DNA of 64,000 nt from UBA5536 sp964592595 (GCA_964592595.1 CAZQFH010000014.1:1-64000); one strand, 5' to 3'. Shown: positions 26,685 to 34,733, numbered from the stretch's first letter. Notes: generated from the letters alone by a model not told the origin. A program made the numbers and translations.

Positions 26685-26860
26685 GGGTCTGCTGAAAAAC
26701 TTTTATCTGATTGGTATTACGACAATAAATAGAGTTCTCATCGGAGGTTTCTGCAAGGTATTTGGAAGTCTGCAATAAAAATCCTTGCACCAGATATTAA
26801 CCCCGCTGAGCAGGGGTAATATTGATAGGGATTGTCGAATTCGAGTTTTTCAGCAGGCCC
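26685..26860. mobile_element. MITE-like element with 17-base terminal inverted repeats
   Basis: The left end GGGTCTGCTGAAAAACT (26685-26701) and the right end AGTTTTTCAGCAGGCCC (26844-26860) are inverted repeats matching at 16 of 17 positions. The 176-base unit carries no plausible reading frame but has an internal hairpin-like CCCCGCTGAGCAGGGG (26801-26816). This is the shape of a non-autonomous miniature element; the GGG-CTGCTGAAAAA end resembles DNA-transposon IS termini, though the family cannot be named. No convincing target-site duplication was found (flanks CATA and TGCA). Confidence 0.6.
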
Positions 26861-26905
26861 TGCAAATACGATAAATTTTGCCCCAGGTAAAAAAATAATG
26901 TCTAA

Positions 26906-26937
26906 TTTGCAAGGTGCAATGGATTTTTATATCTTTG
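26906..26937 (+). promoter_or_regulatory. Predicted Bacteroidota promoter for the receiver gene
   Basis: TTTG at 26906-26909, 20 bases, then TATCTTTG at 26930-26937 exactly match TTTG-N20-TAnnTTTG. The element sits 70 bases upstream of the TTG start and downstream of the MITE-like unit, so the receiver can be transcribed apart from the EPS operon. Confidence 0.7.
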
Positions 26938-27006
26938 TACTAGAACAAATTAATAAACAACAGAGGAATTAGCTTTGATTCCCTAAAAAAAGCGGAGAAC
27001 AACGTC

Positions 27007-27405
27007 TTGGATACAAACAAAAACAAACAAACGCTTCATATTCTTCTTGTTGAGGACAACGAGTTAAACCAAAAGTTTGCTATGGCCGTGCTAAAGCGCC
27101 TTGGCTGCACCTATGAATTGGCAGAAAATGGCGCAATTGGTTTTCAAAAATACCTTGATGGCCAATTCGATCTCATTTTGATGGATATTCAGATGCCTGA
27201 AATGAATGGCATTGAAGCAACAATTGCAATCCGTGAACATGAACGCAAAAGTGGCATAACGAATCCCATTCCCATAATTGCAGTAACTGCTTTTGCAATG
27301 GAACACGACAGAAGAAATTGTATGGAAGCCGGTATGAACGAGTTTTTGACCAAACCCTACAAGCCTCAGGATATGATGGCGAAAATAGAAAAAGTACTCA
27401 AATAA
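27007..27405 (+). CDS. Stand-alone response regulator receiver (CheY-like)
   Basis: A 132-residue single receiver domain with the acidic pocket E17-D18, phospho-acceptor Asp60 in LILMDIQMPEMNG, Thr94 in IAVTAFA and Lys116 in FLTKPYKP, all intact. The sequence resembles C-terminal receivers of hybrid kinases, so it may be a detached domain. No ATG is available; TTG 27007 with GGAG nine bases upstream fits. It has its own promoter and ends at a strong terminator. Its position after the hybrid kinase suggests a phosphorelay partnership (inference). Confidence 0.87.
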   Translation: MDTNKNKQTLHILLVEDNELNQKFAMAVLKRLGCTYELAENGAIGFQKYLDGQFDLILMDIQMPEMNGIEATIAIREHERKSGITNPIPIIAVTAFAMEHDRRNCMEAGMNEFLTKPYKPQDMMAKIEKVLK

Positions 27406-27408
27406 AAA

Positions 27409-27434
27409 AACCGCTTCTTGAAGCGGTTTTTTTT
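27409..27434. terminator. Bidirectional intrinsic terminator
   Basis: AACCGCTT (27409-27416), loop CTTG, AAGCGGTT (27421-27428), followed by a T run, with an A run in front. The eight-base stem with T-rich sides on both strands can end transcription of both the receiver gene and the convergent FKBP gene. Confidence 0.88.
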
Positions 27435-27452
27435 GCAATCATGAGTAAGAAC

Positions 27453-28787
27453 CTAATCAATAACTTCGAGCAGTTCTACATCAAAAACCAAAGGTGAATA
27501 AGCTGGTATATCTTCACCTCTGGCTGTGGCTCCATAAGCAAGAGTAGAAGGTAAAATAAAAGTAGCTTTTCCACCAGCTTTCATCAAGGCGATTCCTTCG
27601 TCCCAGCCCTGGATTACTTGTCCTTTGCCCAACTCAAAACTAAAAGGCTCGCCACCATCTAATGAAGATTGTAATTTTTCTCCATCAATGTTATATAGCG
27701 TATAGTGTACTTTCACGGTTTTGCCAGCGGCTGCCTGCCCCCCTATTCCAGCCTCTTTTTCTATATAATACAATCCACTTTCGCGAGGTTTAGCTGAAAT
27801 ATTGTTGTTACTGATGTAGGCTGAAATCTTTTTTACCTCATTTAAGCGAGCTGTTTCTGCTTTAGCCTCTTCGGCTTTTCGTAAAGCTTCACGTTCTTTT
27901 TCAACTTGCTCTTTAGTTTTAATATCCAATAGCTCAGTTTCATAAACAAGCGTTGTATAGGGTAAAACCATTTGACCTCTTCCCAAACTATCAAAAGCTA
28001 ATGAAGATGGCACAATAAGTCTGTTTTTCCCTCCTTTTCGTAAATATCCCACTCCCTCATCAAAGCCTTTTGTGTCGAAGGGTTCTCCAAAAGTAACTTC
28101 CATCGGATCGCGACCAACAGAAGTAAATAACTGATTGCCATCAATATCACTGATTGTAAAATGCACCATCAACACATCACCAGCCAGAGGTTTTCTGCCT
28201 TTACCTGTTTTCAAATCAAGCACATACAATCCTGATTCTTTTGTTTCATAATCACCTTTTAAATCTTCTAAAAAAGCCAATAGTTTAATTTGTTCCTCTT
28301 CTTTACGCTGTTTCAGAAATTCTTGTTTTTCAGCAATAAGTTCAGCTTCTGTTTGAATTTCTAAAAGTCTGATATCAAAATACATAGAACTTCCGGGTGT
28401 TACAAATTCGGGTAAGCTTTGAATTCCGGCAGTTACCAGATAAAACGAATCCGCCGGAAATACAATTGTCGCAGAATCTCCTACGTGCATTTCAGCAAGA
28501 GCTGTGTATAAATCTCCTTTAAATGTAGGTTCGATAATGGGAAACTTTAAAGGGTCGTTAAACAGTTTTGTGTCAAAAAGTACTGTATCGTCGAGATAAT
28601 ATTTCATCTCAACCGAAACAACATCATTTATTAAAGCAGTAGTTACTTCATCACTCTTTTCGTGATACTTGATATAAACGCCACTTTCTTTTTGCTCATA
28701 ACCTGGATAAGGCGACTGATTACATGCGCTCAACAATCCGATCAGAGCTGCAAACATTACAATTACTTTAACATTAATTTTCAACAT
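27453..28787 (-). CDS. Three-domain FKBP-type peptidyl-prolyl isomerase lipoprotein
   Basis: A 444-residue lipoprotein with signal peptide and lipobox (LIGLLSAC, Cys22). It carries three FKBP-like domains: a degenerate one (about 50-160), a second (about 195-295, GFDEGVGYLRKGG, with Phe in place of the usual Trp and AFD instead of AYG) and a third near-canonical one (about 345-444, QGWDEGIALMKAGG, STLAYGATARG). Even the third has LQSS where FDSS is usual. A charged coiled-coil linker (KEREALRKAEEAKAET) separates domains two and three. It is the last of three FKBP lipoprotein genes read on the minus strand after nrnA. It probably assists folding of envelope proteins. Confidence 0.87.
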   Translation of the reverse strand: MLKINVKVIVMFAALIGLLSACNQSPYPGYEQKESGVYIKYHEKSDEVTTALINDVVSVEMKYYLDDTVLFDTKLFNDPLKFPIIEPTFKGDLYTALAEMHVGDSATIVFPADSFYLVTAGIQSLPEFVTPGSSMYFDIRLLEIQTEAELIAEKQEFLKQRKEEEQIKLLAFLEDLKGDYETKESGLYVLDLKTGKGRKPLAGDVLMVHFTISDIDGNQLFTSVGRDPMEVTFGEPFDTKGFDEGVGYLRKGGKNRLIVPSSLAFDSLGRGQMVLPYTTLVYETELLDIKTKEQVEKEREALRKAEEAKAETARLNEVKKISAYISNNNISAKPRESGLYYIEKEAGIGGQAAAGKTVKVHYTLYNIDGEKLQSSLDGGEPFSFELGKGQVIQGWDEGIALMKAGGKATFILPSTLAYGATARGEDIPAYSPLVFDVELLEVID

Positions 28788-28840
28788 AAATATTTGATTT
28801 AGAATATAATAGCAATAACATTATAGTAAAATAGCATCCA

Positions 28841-29713
28841 TTAATTAAGTATTTCTACCAGCTCCACTTCAAATACCAATGGACTGTAAGCTGGAATTTT
28901 TCCTGTTTCCCTTTCACCATATGCCAAATGATAGGGTATAATCAACATTGCCTTTCCACCTTCTCTCATCATAGCGATGCCTTCGTCCCAACCTTTAATC
29001 ACTCGTCCGGCTCCAAGTTCAAACTCAAAAGGACTGCCCCTGCTGTAGGAATCATCAAAAGGTAATCCGTTTGTAAGTCGGCCGGCATAATGGACTTTAA
29101 CTTTTTGACCTTTTTGGGGTTGAATTCCTTTTCCTTTTTCAAGTTCTACATAGTAAAGTCCTGAACCTGTGGGAAGTACTTTGATATTTTCCTGATCAAG
29201 GAAAGCCTGTAGCAGCGATTCTGATGCTGCTATATTATCTGCTTTTTTCTGATGTTGCTCAGCTTCATAGGCTTCCGGCGACAAAAAATCAATCAACCTA
29301 ATATCAAAACGCATCATATCTCCTGCCTTTACGAAAACAGGAAGCTCTCTCACCCTGAAAACCTCTAAAAAAATCTGATCAGCCGGACATAAAAAGCTTG
29401 CCGAGTCTCCTAAACGCATTTGCGCAATGCCTTCATAAAAATCCCCGGAAAAAATTGGTTTCATTAATGGGAAACGCATCTCTTGTTTCAGCTTATGACT
29501 ATCAAAAATCACTGAATCATTTATTGCATATTTCATCTCAACATGCACAATATCATCAATTTTGGGTTGGTCTGCATTTAAATTCTCCTCGTAAAAACGA
29601 TACTTAAGCCCTCTCTCTGATGTTTTATATTCATCTCCGCCACTATTATTGCAAGAAACAATGAAGAGAATCGTGATAAAAGTCAGCAATGGAAATAGGC
29701 GTAATCTTTTCAT
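28841..29713 (-). CDS. FKBP-type peptidyl-prolyl isomerase lipoprotein (two-domain)
   Basis: A 290-residue lipoprotein with lipobox FIVSC (Cys21). The N-terminal half is a degenerate FKBP-like domain related to that of the 27453 gene (shared pattern VEMKY..DS..FD and GDSA). The C-terminal domain (about 190-290) is canonical: LPFDDSYSRGSPFEFELG, VIKGWDEGIAMMREGG, HLAYGERETG and IPAYSPLVFEVELVEI, keeping the Trp, Asp and Tyr of the proline-binding pocket. This is the member most likely to be a true isomerase. It sits ten bases from the next FKBP gene. Confidence 0.88.
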   Translation of the reverse strand: MKRLRLFPLLTFITILFIVSCNNSGGDEYKTSERGLKYRFYEENLNADQPKIDDIVHVEMKYAINDSVIFDSHKLKQEMRFPLMKPIFSGDFYEGIAQMRLGDSASFLCPADQIFLEVFRVRELPVFVKAGDMMRFDIRLIDFLSPEAYEAEQHQKKADNIAASESLLQAFLDQENIKVLPTGSGLYYVELEKGKGIQPQKGQKVKVHYAGRLTNGLPFDDSYSRGSPFEFELGAGRVIKGWDEGIAMMREGGKAMLIIPYHLAYGERETGKIPAYSPLVFEVELVEILN

Positions 29714-29723
29714 TTTATTGGTT

Positions 29724-30263
29724 TTAATCTAATAATTCAATCTCATACACCAAGCTTGTTCTCGGCGGGATTTTGTCCTCATCTCCCAATAGCCCAAAAG
29801 CAAGGTGCGAAGGTAATATAATTGTAGCCAAGTCGCCTCGCCTGAGCAATAAAACAGCCTCTTCTAAACCTGTCTCAACACCACCACGACCTACCACAAA
29901 CTTCTTAATACCCTTATCTTCAGAATTATAAACAATATCCCCAGTTAAAAATTTAACGGTAAATTTAAGCCTTACCTCTTCACCTTTTCTAACAGGATTT
30001 CCATTCCCCTGCCTACGAATTACATACCTTAAGCCTGATCCGGTTTTTGTTACATCAAGATTATGTCGGCTGACATAAGCATCAATTTGTTCATTTTCTG
30101 TGCGAACAAGGTAACGATTTGCCTTTTCAAGTGATTTTTGAATCTCATTGGATGAAACAGTTTCCTCTCTGGATTTTCGAGGTTGATGACCACATGAGCT
30201 AACAAAAATGGCCAGAAGAAATAAAAACTGTAGTGTAAGTAAGCACTTGCTAAACATAATCAA
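29724..30263 (-). CDS. Small FKBP-like lipoprotein (GldI-like)
   Basis: A 179-residue lipoprotein: hydrophobic signal with lipobox FVSSC (Cys24), then one FKBP-like domain (about 75-179) containing GNPVRKGEEVRLKF, VETGLEEAVLLLRRG and SHLAFGLLGDEDKIPP. The pocket Trp is replaced by Leu and the AYG motif is AFG, so isomerase activity may be weak. In gliding Flavobacteriia a similar small FKBP lipoprotein, GldI, lies next to a DHH phosphoesterase, as here. The comparison is from memory; no other gliding genes are in the window. Its ATG directly abuts the nrnA stop. Confidence 0.8.
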   Translation of the reverse strand: MIMFSKCLLTLQFLFLLAIFVSSCGHQPRKSREETVSSNEIQKSLEKANRYLVRTENEQIDAYVSRHNLDVTKTGSGLRYVIRRQGNGNPVRKGEEVRLKFTVKFLTGDIVYNSEDKGIKKFVVGRGGVETGLEEAVLLLRRGDLATIILPSHLAFGLLGDEDKIPPRTSLVYEIELLD

Positions 30264-31283
30264 CTAACTGTTCAATTGATTTTTATAATAGGGTAAAACT
30301 TTTATTAACTGTTCAACAGCATCACTTAAAGAGGTTTTCATACTCCCACCAGCAGCATTTGCATGACCTCCTCCACTAAAGTGATTTTTAGCAAGTTCAT
30401 GTACTGAAAAGCTCCCTTTCGATCGGAACGAAAACCTAATCTGATCTTTCTTTTCAGTTATAAGCACTGACATTTTTGCATTATTCATTGATAATGGGTA
30501 GTTTACAACACCCTCAGTGTCACCAATCTGAAAATTAAACCGATTCAAATCATCTTTATTTAAGGTAATAATAGCGGTTGAAAACTCATCAATAACCTGC
30601 ATTCTATTGCTTATCGCGAACCCCAGAAGCCTCAAACGATCTTCAGAAAAAGTATCATAAACCTGTTGATGCACATACACAGCATCTAACCCATTTTGAA
30701 TGAGTTTAGCCACAGCTTCAAAAATTTGAGGCCTGTTGATTGAATGACTAAAAGAACCTGTATCGGTCATTATTCCAGTGAAAAGTGCTTGCGCAATTTC
30801 CTGATTAGCAAAATAATCCTCACCAAATTGCATGATGAGTTCAAAAACTAATTCAGCCGTGCTGGATACTGATGTATCAGACAACATCCATTCGAAATTT
30901 TCTACCTCAGGCTCTCGATGATGATCGATTAGTACGAACGAACAATTAAGCTTTCTCAAATCATCCTGTAAAATACCAGAGCGTGATATACCATTAAAAT
31001 CCAGGCAAAAGACATATTCGGACTGTTGCAATACCTGTCTGACCACAGCGGCATTTTGATCGAAAATCAAAATATTTTCCGATCCCTTTAACCAGGAAAG
31101 AAATCCAGGAAATTTATTGGGTGATACAATCGTAACTTCCTGCTTATTAGCCTTTAAAAATGCAGCCAAAGCAAGGGCAGATCCAACTGCATCGCCATCC
31201 GGATTGGTATGTATGGTTAAAACAAGTTTGTGAGGAGTTGCAATCAATTGATGAATGGCTTCAAAAAAACGGGGTCGTTCCAT
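30264..31283 (-). CDS. nrnA: NrnA-like DHH family phosphoesterase (nanoRNase/pAp phosphatase)
   Basis: A cytoplasmic DHH-DHHA1 enzyme that degrades very short RNAs and/or pAp with Mn ions. Visible motifs are HTNPDGDAVGSALAL (motif I), FCLDFNG, LIDHHREPE (DHH), MTDTGSF and the C-terminal GGGHANAAGG of DHHA1. ATG 31295 and ATG 31283 are both possible; a minus-strand TAGATTTG element at 31304-31311 makes 31283 the better start (339 aa). It is the first gene of the minus-strand run nrnA and three FKBP lipoproteins, with no spacer before the first of these. Confidence 0.88.
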   Translation of the reverse strand: MERPRFFEAIHQLIATPHKLVLTIHTNPDGDAVGSALALAAFLKANKQEVTIVSPNKFPGFLSWLKGSENILIFDQNAAVVRQVLQQSEYVFCLDFNGISRSGILQDDLRKLNCSFVLIDHHREPEVENFEWMLSDTSVSSTAELVFELIMQFGEDYFANQEIAQALFTGIMTDTGSFSHSINRPQIFEAVAKLIQNGLDAVYVHQQVYDTFSEDRLRLLGFAISNRMQVIDEFSTAIITLNKDDLNRFNFQIGDTEGVVNYPLSMNNAKMSVLITEKKDQIRFSFRSKGSFSVHELAKNHFSGGGHANAAGGSMKTSLSDAVEQLIKVLPYYKNQLNS

Positions 31284-31303
31284 AAAAATTTGCAATTTGA
31301 GTA

Positions 31304-31331
31304 CAAATCTACATATTTAGCACGGATCAAA
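31304..31331 (-). promoter_or_regulatory. Predicted promoter of nrnA and the FKBP genes (minus strand)
   Basis: On the minus strand TTTG (31331-31328) is followed by 16 bases and TAGATTTG (31311-31304), a slightly short-spaced match to the Bacteroidota consensus. It lies about 20 bases before ATG 31283 and back to back with the ndk promoter. Confidence 0.45.
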
Positions 31332-31390
31332 CAGGAAAATATCAGGCACATTACTTTCGTTTCAGGTTGTTTTAGCTACCATTATGCAGT

Positions 31391-31423
31391 TTTGTCGATA
31401 TTTTAGGAAAAAGACTATTTTTG
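31391..31423 (+). promoter_or_regulatory. Predicted Bacteroidota promoter of ndk
   Basis: TTTG at 31391-31394, 21 bases, then TATTTTTG at 31416-31423. The match is close to perfect and lies inside the 5' extension of the longest ndk frame, showing that the real ndk start is the later ATG at 31447. Confidence 0.7.
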
Positions 31424-31446
31424 CCCCACACAATAAAAACAAATTC

Positions 31447-31866
31447 ATGAACGGAAATCTCACATTTACAATGGTAAAACCAGCAGCTGTGGCAGATGGT
31501 CATGCAGCTGCAATTTTAGCAAAAATCACTGATGGCGGCTTTAAAATTAAAGCACTTAAAATGAATCGTTTAAGTAAGGAACAAGCAGAACAGTTTTATG
31601 CCGTCCATAGCGAAAGACCTTTTTTTAATAGTCTTGTTGCATCAATGACCGCTGGTCCTATTGTGGCAGCTCTGCTGGAAAAAGATAATGCAGTAGAAGC
31701 ATTTAGAAACTATATTGGAGCAACAAATCCTGCAGATGCTGCAGCAGGCACTATTCGCAAACTGTATGGTAAATCTATTGAAGCTAATGCTGTACATGGT
31801 TCTGATAGCGATGAAAACGCGCGCATAGAATCAGCATACTTTTTCAGTGAATTCGAACGGTTTTAG
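31447..31866 (+). CDS. ndk: Nucleoside diphosphate kinase
   Basis: Transfers the terminal phosphate from ATP to nucleoside diphosphates through a phospho-histidine. Motifs are FTMVKPAAVADG at the start, HSERPFF (the usual HxxRPFF) and the active-site His117 in NAVHGSDSDENA, then ESAYFFSEFE at the end. The frame is open from 31384, but ATG 31447 gives the standard 139 residues and lies just after the promoter. The stop codon overlaps the end of the convergent XRE gene. Confidence 0.96.
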   Translation: MNGNLTFTMVKPAAVADGHAAAILAKITDGGFKIKALKMNRLSKEQAEQFYAVHSERPFFNSLVASMTAGPIVAALLEKDNAVEAFRNYIGATNPADAAAGTIRKLYGKSIEANAVHGSDSDENARIESAYFFSEFERF

Positions 31867-32327
31867 TCTGACTTGACCGGAAGAAGTTGTTCAAAAGTGT
31901 TATCTGAGTAAACTAAAATAATCTTAACAATTTCTTTCTGTGAACTATTGTTTACAACTTCCTCAGCCACTGGGGAAGTTTTTTTATTTGTATGTATTTG
32001 ATTTATTGTAACTTCCCTCTCAATTTCTAAAGATTTATCAGCCAATTGCTCAATTTTAGATTGTGATGAATCTTTATCAAATAGCGTTTGCTCATTACGA
32101 TCTGCTGATTTTAAAGAAACGGTAATCGGTCCTCTACCCTGTATAATCCAATCCAGGTTAAATTCCGGGAAAGTTTCTTTAAGCTTAAGAATAAAATCCA
32201 GACTTGGTTTATTGCGTCCCGAAAGAAGATGAGAAATACCTGACCGCTGCACTTCCAATTGATCAGCAAACTGAGCTGCTGTAAGATTCTTCGAACGCAT
32301 AATGTGTGCAATCCTATCCTTTATCAT
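31863..32327 (-). CDS. XRE-family helix-turn-helix regulator
   Basis: A 154-residue protein with an N-terminal lambda-repressor-type HTH (about 5-60; TAAQFADQLEVQRSGISHLL and NKPSLDFILKLKETFP) followed by NLDWIIQGRGP, a pattern of Bacteroidota XRE proteins. The C-terminal 80 residues are charged and of low complexity with no recognised ligand or protease domain. It overlaps the end of ndk by four bases on the opposite strand. Palindromes TTACATATGTAA in its own upstream region suggest autoregulation (inference). Confidence 0.85.
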   Translation of the reverse strand: MIKDRIAHIMRSKNLTAAQFADQLEVQRSGISHLLSGRNKPSLDFILKLKETFPEFNLDWIIQGRGPITVSLKSADRNEQTLFDKDSSQSKIEQLADKSLEIEREVTINQIHTNKKTSPVAEEVVNNSSQKEIVKIILVYSDNTFEQLLPVKSD

Positions 32328-32370
32328 CTTATCTCACTAATAAATCATTAAACCATCTTCATGAATTATA

Positions 32371-32451
32371 TTACAAATGTACAATAATAATTCACAAGAA
32401 TAACTATCATTAAGTTACATATGTAATATGTTCGTCTGTTACTTTTGTAAC
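32371..32451. promoter_or_regulatory. Putative operator cluster next to the XRE gene
   Basis: Three related sites: TTACAAATGTAC (32371-32382, overlapping the minus-strand -7-like element), the perfect palindrome TTACATATGTAA (32415-32426) and GTTACTTTTGTAAC (32438-32451). All fit a TTAC-N4-GTA(A/C) pattern. Their place over and just upstream of the XRE promoter suggests binding by a dimeric regulator, most simply the XRE protein itself. Confidence 0.5.
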
Positions 32452-32756
32452 TTAAAAGGATTTGATAAAACAATTGAATTACTACTTTAGGTACACTTCT
32501 TAATACATTTATAAATAGTATTTTAACAAATAAAATTTATACTGTTAAGTTTTCTGATAAGGATTAGTAAATATTAAATAATAAGTTCATATAAATTGTT
32601 TTATAATACTGATATTGAATGTATTGGAATATTTTTAATATTTTTCATCAATTCTATAGTTCTGTAATTATTGAAAGTCATCCTATCAACTGGAATACAA
32701 ATGTTAATTTATAGTTTAAAATACTGTTTATCAGGCTAATTTTATTCGATACTTGA

Positions 32757-32796
32757 TTACAAATGTTACATGTGTTATTTTAATTACATATGTAAC
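32757..32796. promoter_or_regulatory. Second putative operator cluster, upstream of the TPR kinase
   Basis: TTACAAATGTTA (32757-32768) and TTACATGTGTTA (32766-32777) overlap, and are followed by ATTACATATGTAAC (32783-32796). That 14-mer is the exact reverse complement of GTTACATATGTAAT at 32414-32427. The cluster ends about 46 bases before the -33-like element of the kinase promoter, so a bound regulator could affect the divergent gene as well. Confidence 0.5.
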
Positions 32797-32842
32797 TTTT
32801 ACAATAGGGCTCTTTTTTTGGGGGTAAAAAATCCATAAAAAC

Positions 32843-32871
32843 TTGCGCTTAAAAAAAATCGTGTATTTTTG
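32843..32871 (+). promoter_or_regulatory. Predicted promoter of the TPR histidine kinase
   Basis: TTG at 32843-32845, 18 bases, TATTTTTG at 32864-32871, 25 bases before the ATG. The -7 element is a full match; the upstream element is only TTG. Confidence 0.55.
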
Positions 32872-32896
32872 AGTGATTATACATTAATAAAAAACA

Positions 32897-34714
32897 ATGA
32901 TATACTCACTTGTGCCTTTGCTCCTTTTCTATCTGATCAACTTACCAATCACGGTGCAAACAGCGGTTAGTTCAAATTTGCTTGAAATTTCAAACCCTGA
33001 TAGTTCTCAAATCGCTGAGATGCTTAATGAAACTCATCGCATATACAGGAACGAACCTGAAATAGCGCTTCAACTTGCTGATAAAGCACTTACTGAAGCT
33101 AGTGCTGCTAATTTTGAAATGCTTCAGTCGAGAGCCTACAGCCTGAAAGGTGTAGTTTTGAAAAACAAAGGTAGATTCCCTGAAGCGATTGAATCACACC
33201 TTAATTCACTCAGAATTAATGAAAAACTCGGGGCGAAAAATGCCATGGCTAGCAATTACAATGATATTGGTATTATTTACAAAACTATGGAGGAATATGA
33301 TCAAGCCTTGGATAGCTACCTTAAGGCCAATGCAATTTGCGAAGAACTTAACCTTGTTCGTGGCATAATTATGACACTTAGCAATATTGGAACAATATAC
33401 GAAGCCAAGGATGAATTTGATAATGCTGTTCTTTACTATAATCGAGCGTATAAAGATGCTGTAAAAGAAGGCATTGAAGATGCACAAGCTATTGTACTCA
33501 ATAATCTTGGTGAAATTTATGCCCAGCATGACAAAGGAGCTATTGCTCAGGATTATTTCCGCAGAACGCTTGCACTCGATAAAAAAACTGGCGATGAAAT
33601 TGGGTCAATTTATTCCATGCTCAACCTGGCAGGAACTTTTATTGGCTCGAAAAAGTACGACAGTGCCAGTTATTTTTATAAAGAAGCAGAAGCAAAAACA
33701 ATTGAGTTTGGTGCAACACAATTGCTTTCATTTGTTTACGGCGGAATGACTGAAATGTACAAGCAAAAAGGAGACTTCAAAAACGCATTTGAAACAAGTT
33801 TGAAATTGCAAACTGTAAAAGACTCGCTTTACAATGAAACACGTATGCAACAACTTTCTGAAGCTGAAACCAGGTATAATGCAGAAAAAAAAGATCAGGA
33901 AATTGCAATGCTTCGTCAGGAACAACTTCTCAAGGAACTTTCTATTCAACAACATCAGGCTGAACGTATTGCGCTGATAAGTCTTCTTGTGTTAGGCGCA
34001 ATGATTATCTGGTATTTGTTTAAAAGAAATAAAGCAAGGCAAAATGAACTATTTAACAAACAGATGCTTAAGCAAAAGGAACTCCATCTTAAGGCCATAG
34101 TGGAAACACAGGAGTCGGAGCAAAAACGCATTGCCAAAGACCTGCACGATGGTATTGGCCAAACACTTTCAGGAATCAGGCTTGCGATGGAGAATATTAG
34201 TTTAAAACTAGTTGAAAAAGATGTGGAAGAAGGTGCAAAAATGAGTGAACTAACAAATACACTTGATCAGGCTTGTCAGGAAGTTAGAAGCATTTCGCAC
34301 CAAATGATGCCGCGCATTTTGCAGGAAAGTGGCCTGATTCCGGCTATTCAAGATATGTTGGAGAAATCATTCCGACACTCAAAAATTTCTTACAGTTTTG
34401 AGCACTATGGTATTTCGAAACGTTTTGCTGAAAATGTAGAAATCAGCCTTTACCGAATTTCACAAGAATTGATCAACAATATTATCAAGCATTCTGGTGC
34501 GTCAGAAGTACAGGTACAGTTATTACAAAACAATAAACAATTGGTTTTACTGGTTGAGGACAATGGCAGTGGCTTTCAGTTCGAAAAACTTAAATCAAAA
34601 GGAATAGGTTTAATGAATATCACCTCCCGTGTTGAAACGGTGCATGGCGAATTTAATCTGGAACCTAGTCCCGCTGCGGGAACGCTTGCAACAATTAGAA
34701 TCCCCTTAAACTAA
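32897..34714 (+). CDS. TPR-containing sensor histidine kinase (HisKA_3/NarX type)
   Basis: A 605-residue kinase: N-terminal hydrophobic signal/anchor, six or so TPR repeats (about 35-330, for example YNDIGIIYKTMEEYDQALDS and LNNLGEIYAQHDKGAIA), a coiled coil, one TM (about 357-374) and then a HisKA_3 domain with His417 in IAKDLHDGIGQTLSG. The ATPase domain contains VEDNGSGF and SKGIGLMNITSRV. This arrangement is a common Bacteroidota sensor class that phosphorylates a NarL/LuxR-type partner, encoded 19 bases downstream. The signal is unknown. Confidence 0.9.
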   Translation: MIYSLVPLLLFYLINLPITVQTAVSSNLLEISNPDSSQIAEMLNETHRIYRNEPEIALQLADKALTEASAANFEMLQSRAYSLKGVVLKNKGRFPEAIESHLNSLRINEKLGAKNAMASNYNDIGIIYKTMEEYDQALDSYLKANAICEELNLVRGIIMTLSNIGTIYEAKDEFDNAVLYYNRAYKDAVKEGIEDAQAIVLNNLGEIYAQHDKGAIAQDYFRRTLALDKKTGDEIGSIYSMLNLAGTFIGSKKYDSASYFYKEAEAKTIEFGATQLLSFVYGGMTEMYKQKGDFKNAFETSLKLQTVKDSLYNETRMQQLSEAETRYNAEKKDQEIAMLRQEQLLKELSIQQHQAERIALISLLVLGAMIIWYLFKRNKARQNELFNKQMLKQKELHLKAIVETQESEQKRIAKDLHDGIGQTLSGIRLAMENISLKLVEKDVEEGAKMSELTNTLDQACQEVRSISHQMMPRILQESGLIPAIQDMLEKSFRHSKISYSFEHYGISKRFAENVEISLYRISQELINNIIKHSGASEVQVQLLQNNKQLVLLVEDNGSGFQFEKLKSKGIGLMNITSRVETVHGEFNLEPSPAAGTLATIRIPLN

Positions 34715-34733
34715 ACTTGAGGCTACTAATCAA

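Larger units (their letters stand above)
26612..27006 (+). other. 395-base gap holding a MITE-like repeat and a promoter
   Basis: No gene is seen. After 73 bases without features, a 176-base element bounded by 17-base inverted repeats occupies 26685-26860. A clear promoter lies at 26906-26937, and a purine-rich GGAG at 26994-26997 precedes the TTG start of the receiver gene. Confidence 0.7.
32328..32896. other. 569-base AT-rich intergenic region with repeated TTACA-TGTAA palindromes
   Basis: A very AT-rich stretch between the divergent XRE gene and the TPR histidine kinase gene. I see no gene. It holds two clusters of related palindromes (32371-32451 and 32757-32796) separated by about 300 bases of A/T-rich sequence, plus promoter-like elements facing outwards at both ends: TACATTTG on the minus strand (32381-32374) and TATTTTTG on the plus strand (32864-32871). 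Confidence 0.7.

Noticed and set aside
26685..26860. A degenerate transposase gene within the repeat
   Set aside because: At 176 bases there is no space for one and no matching frame was found; only the inverted ends are supported.
31384..31446. Longer ndk start
   Set aside because: The -33 and -7 elements lie within it, and ATG 31447 gives the standard NDK length.
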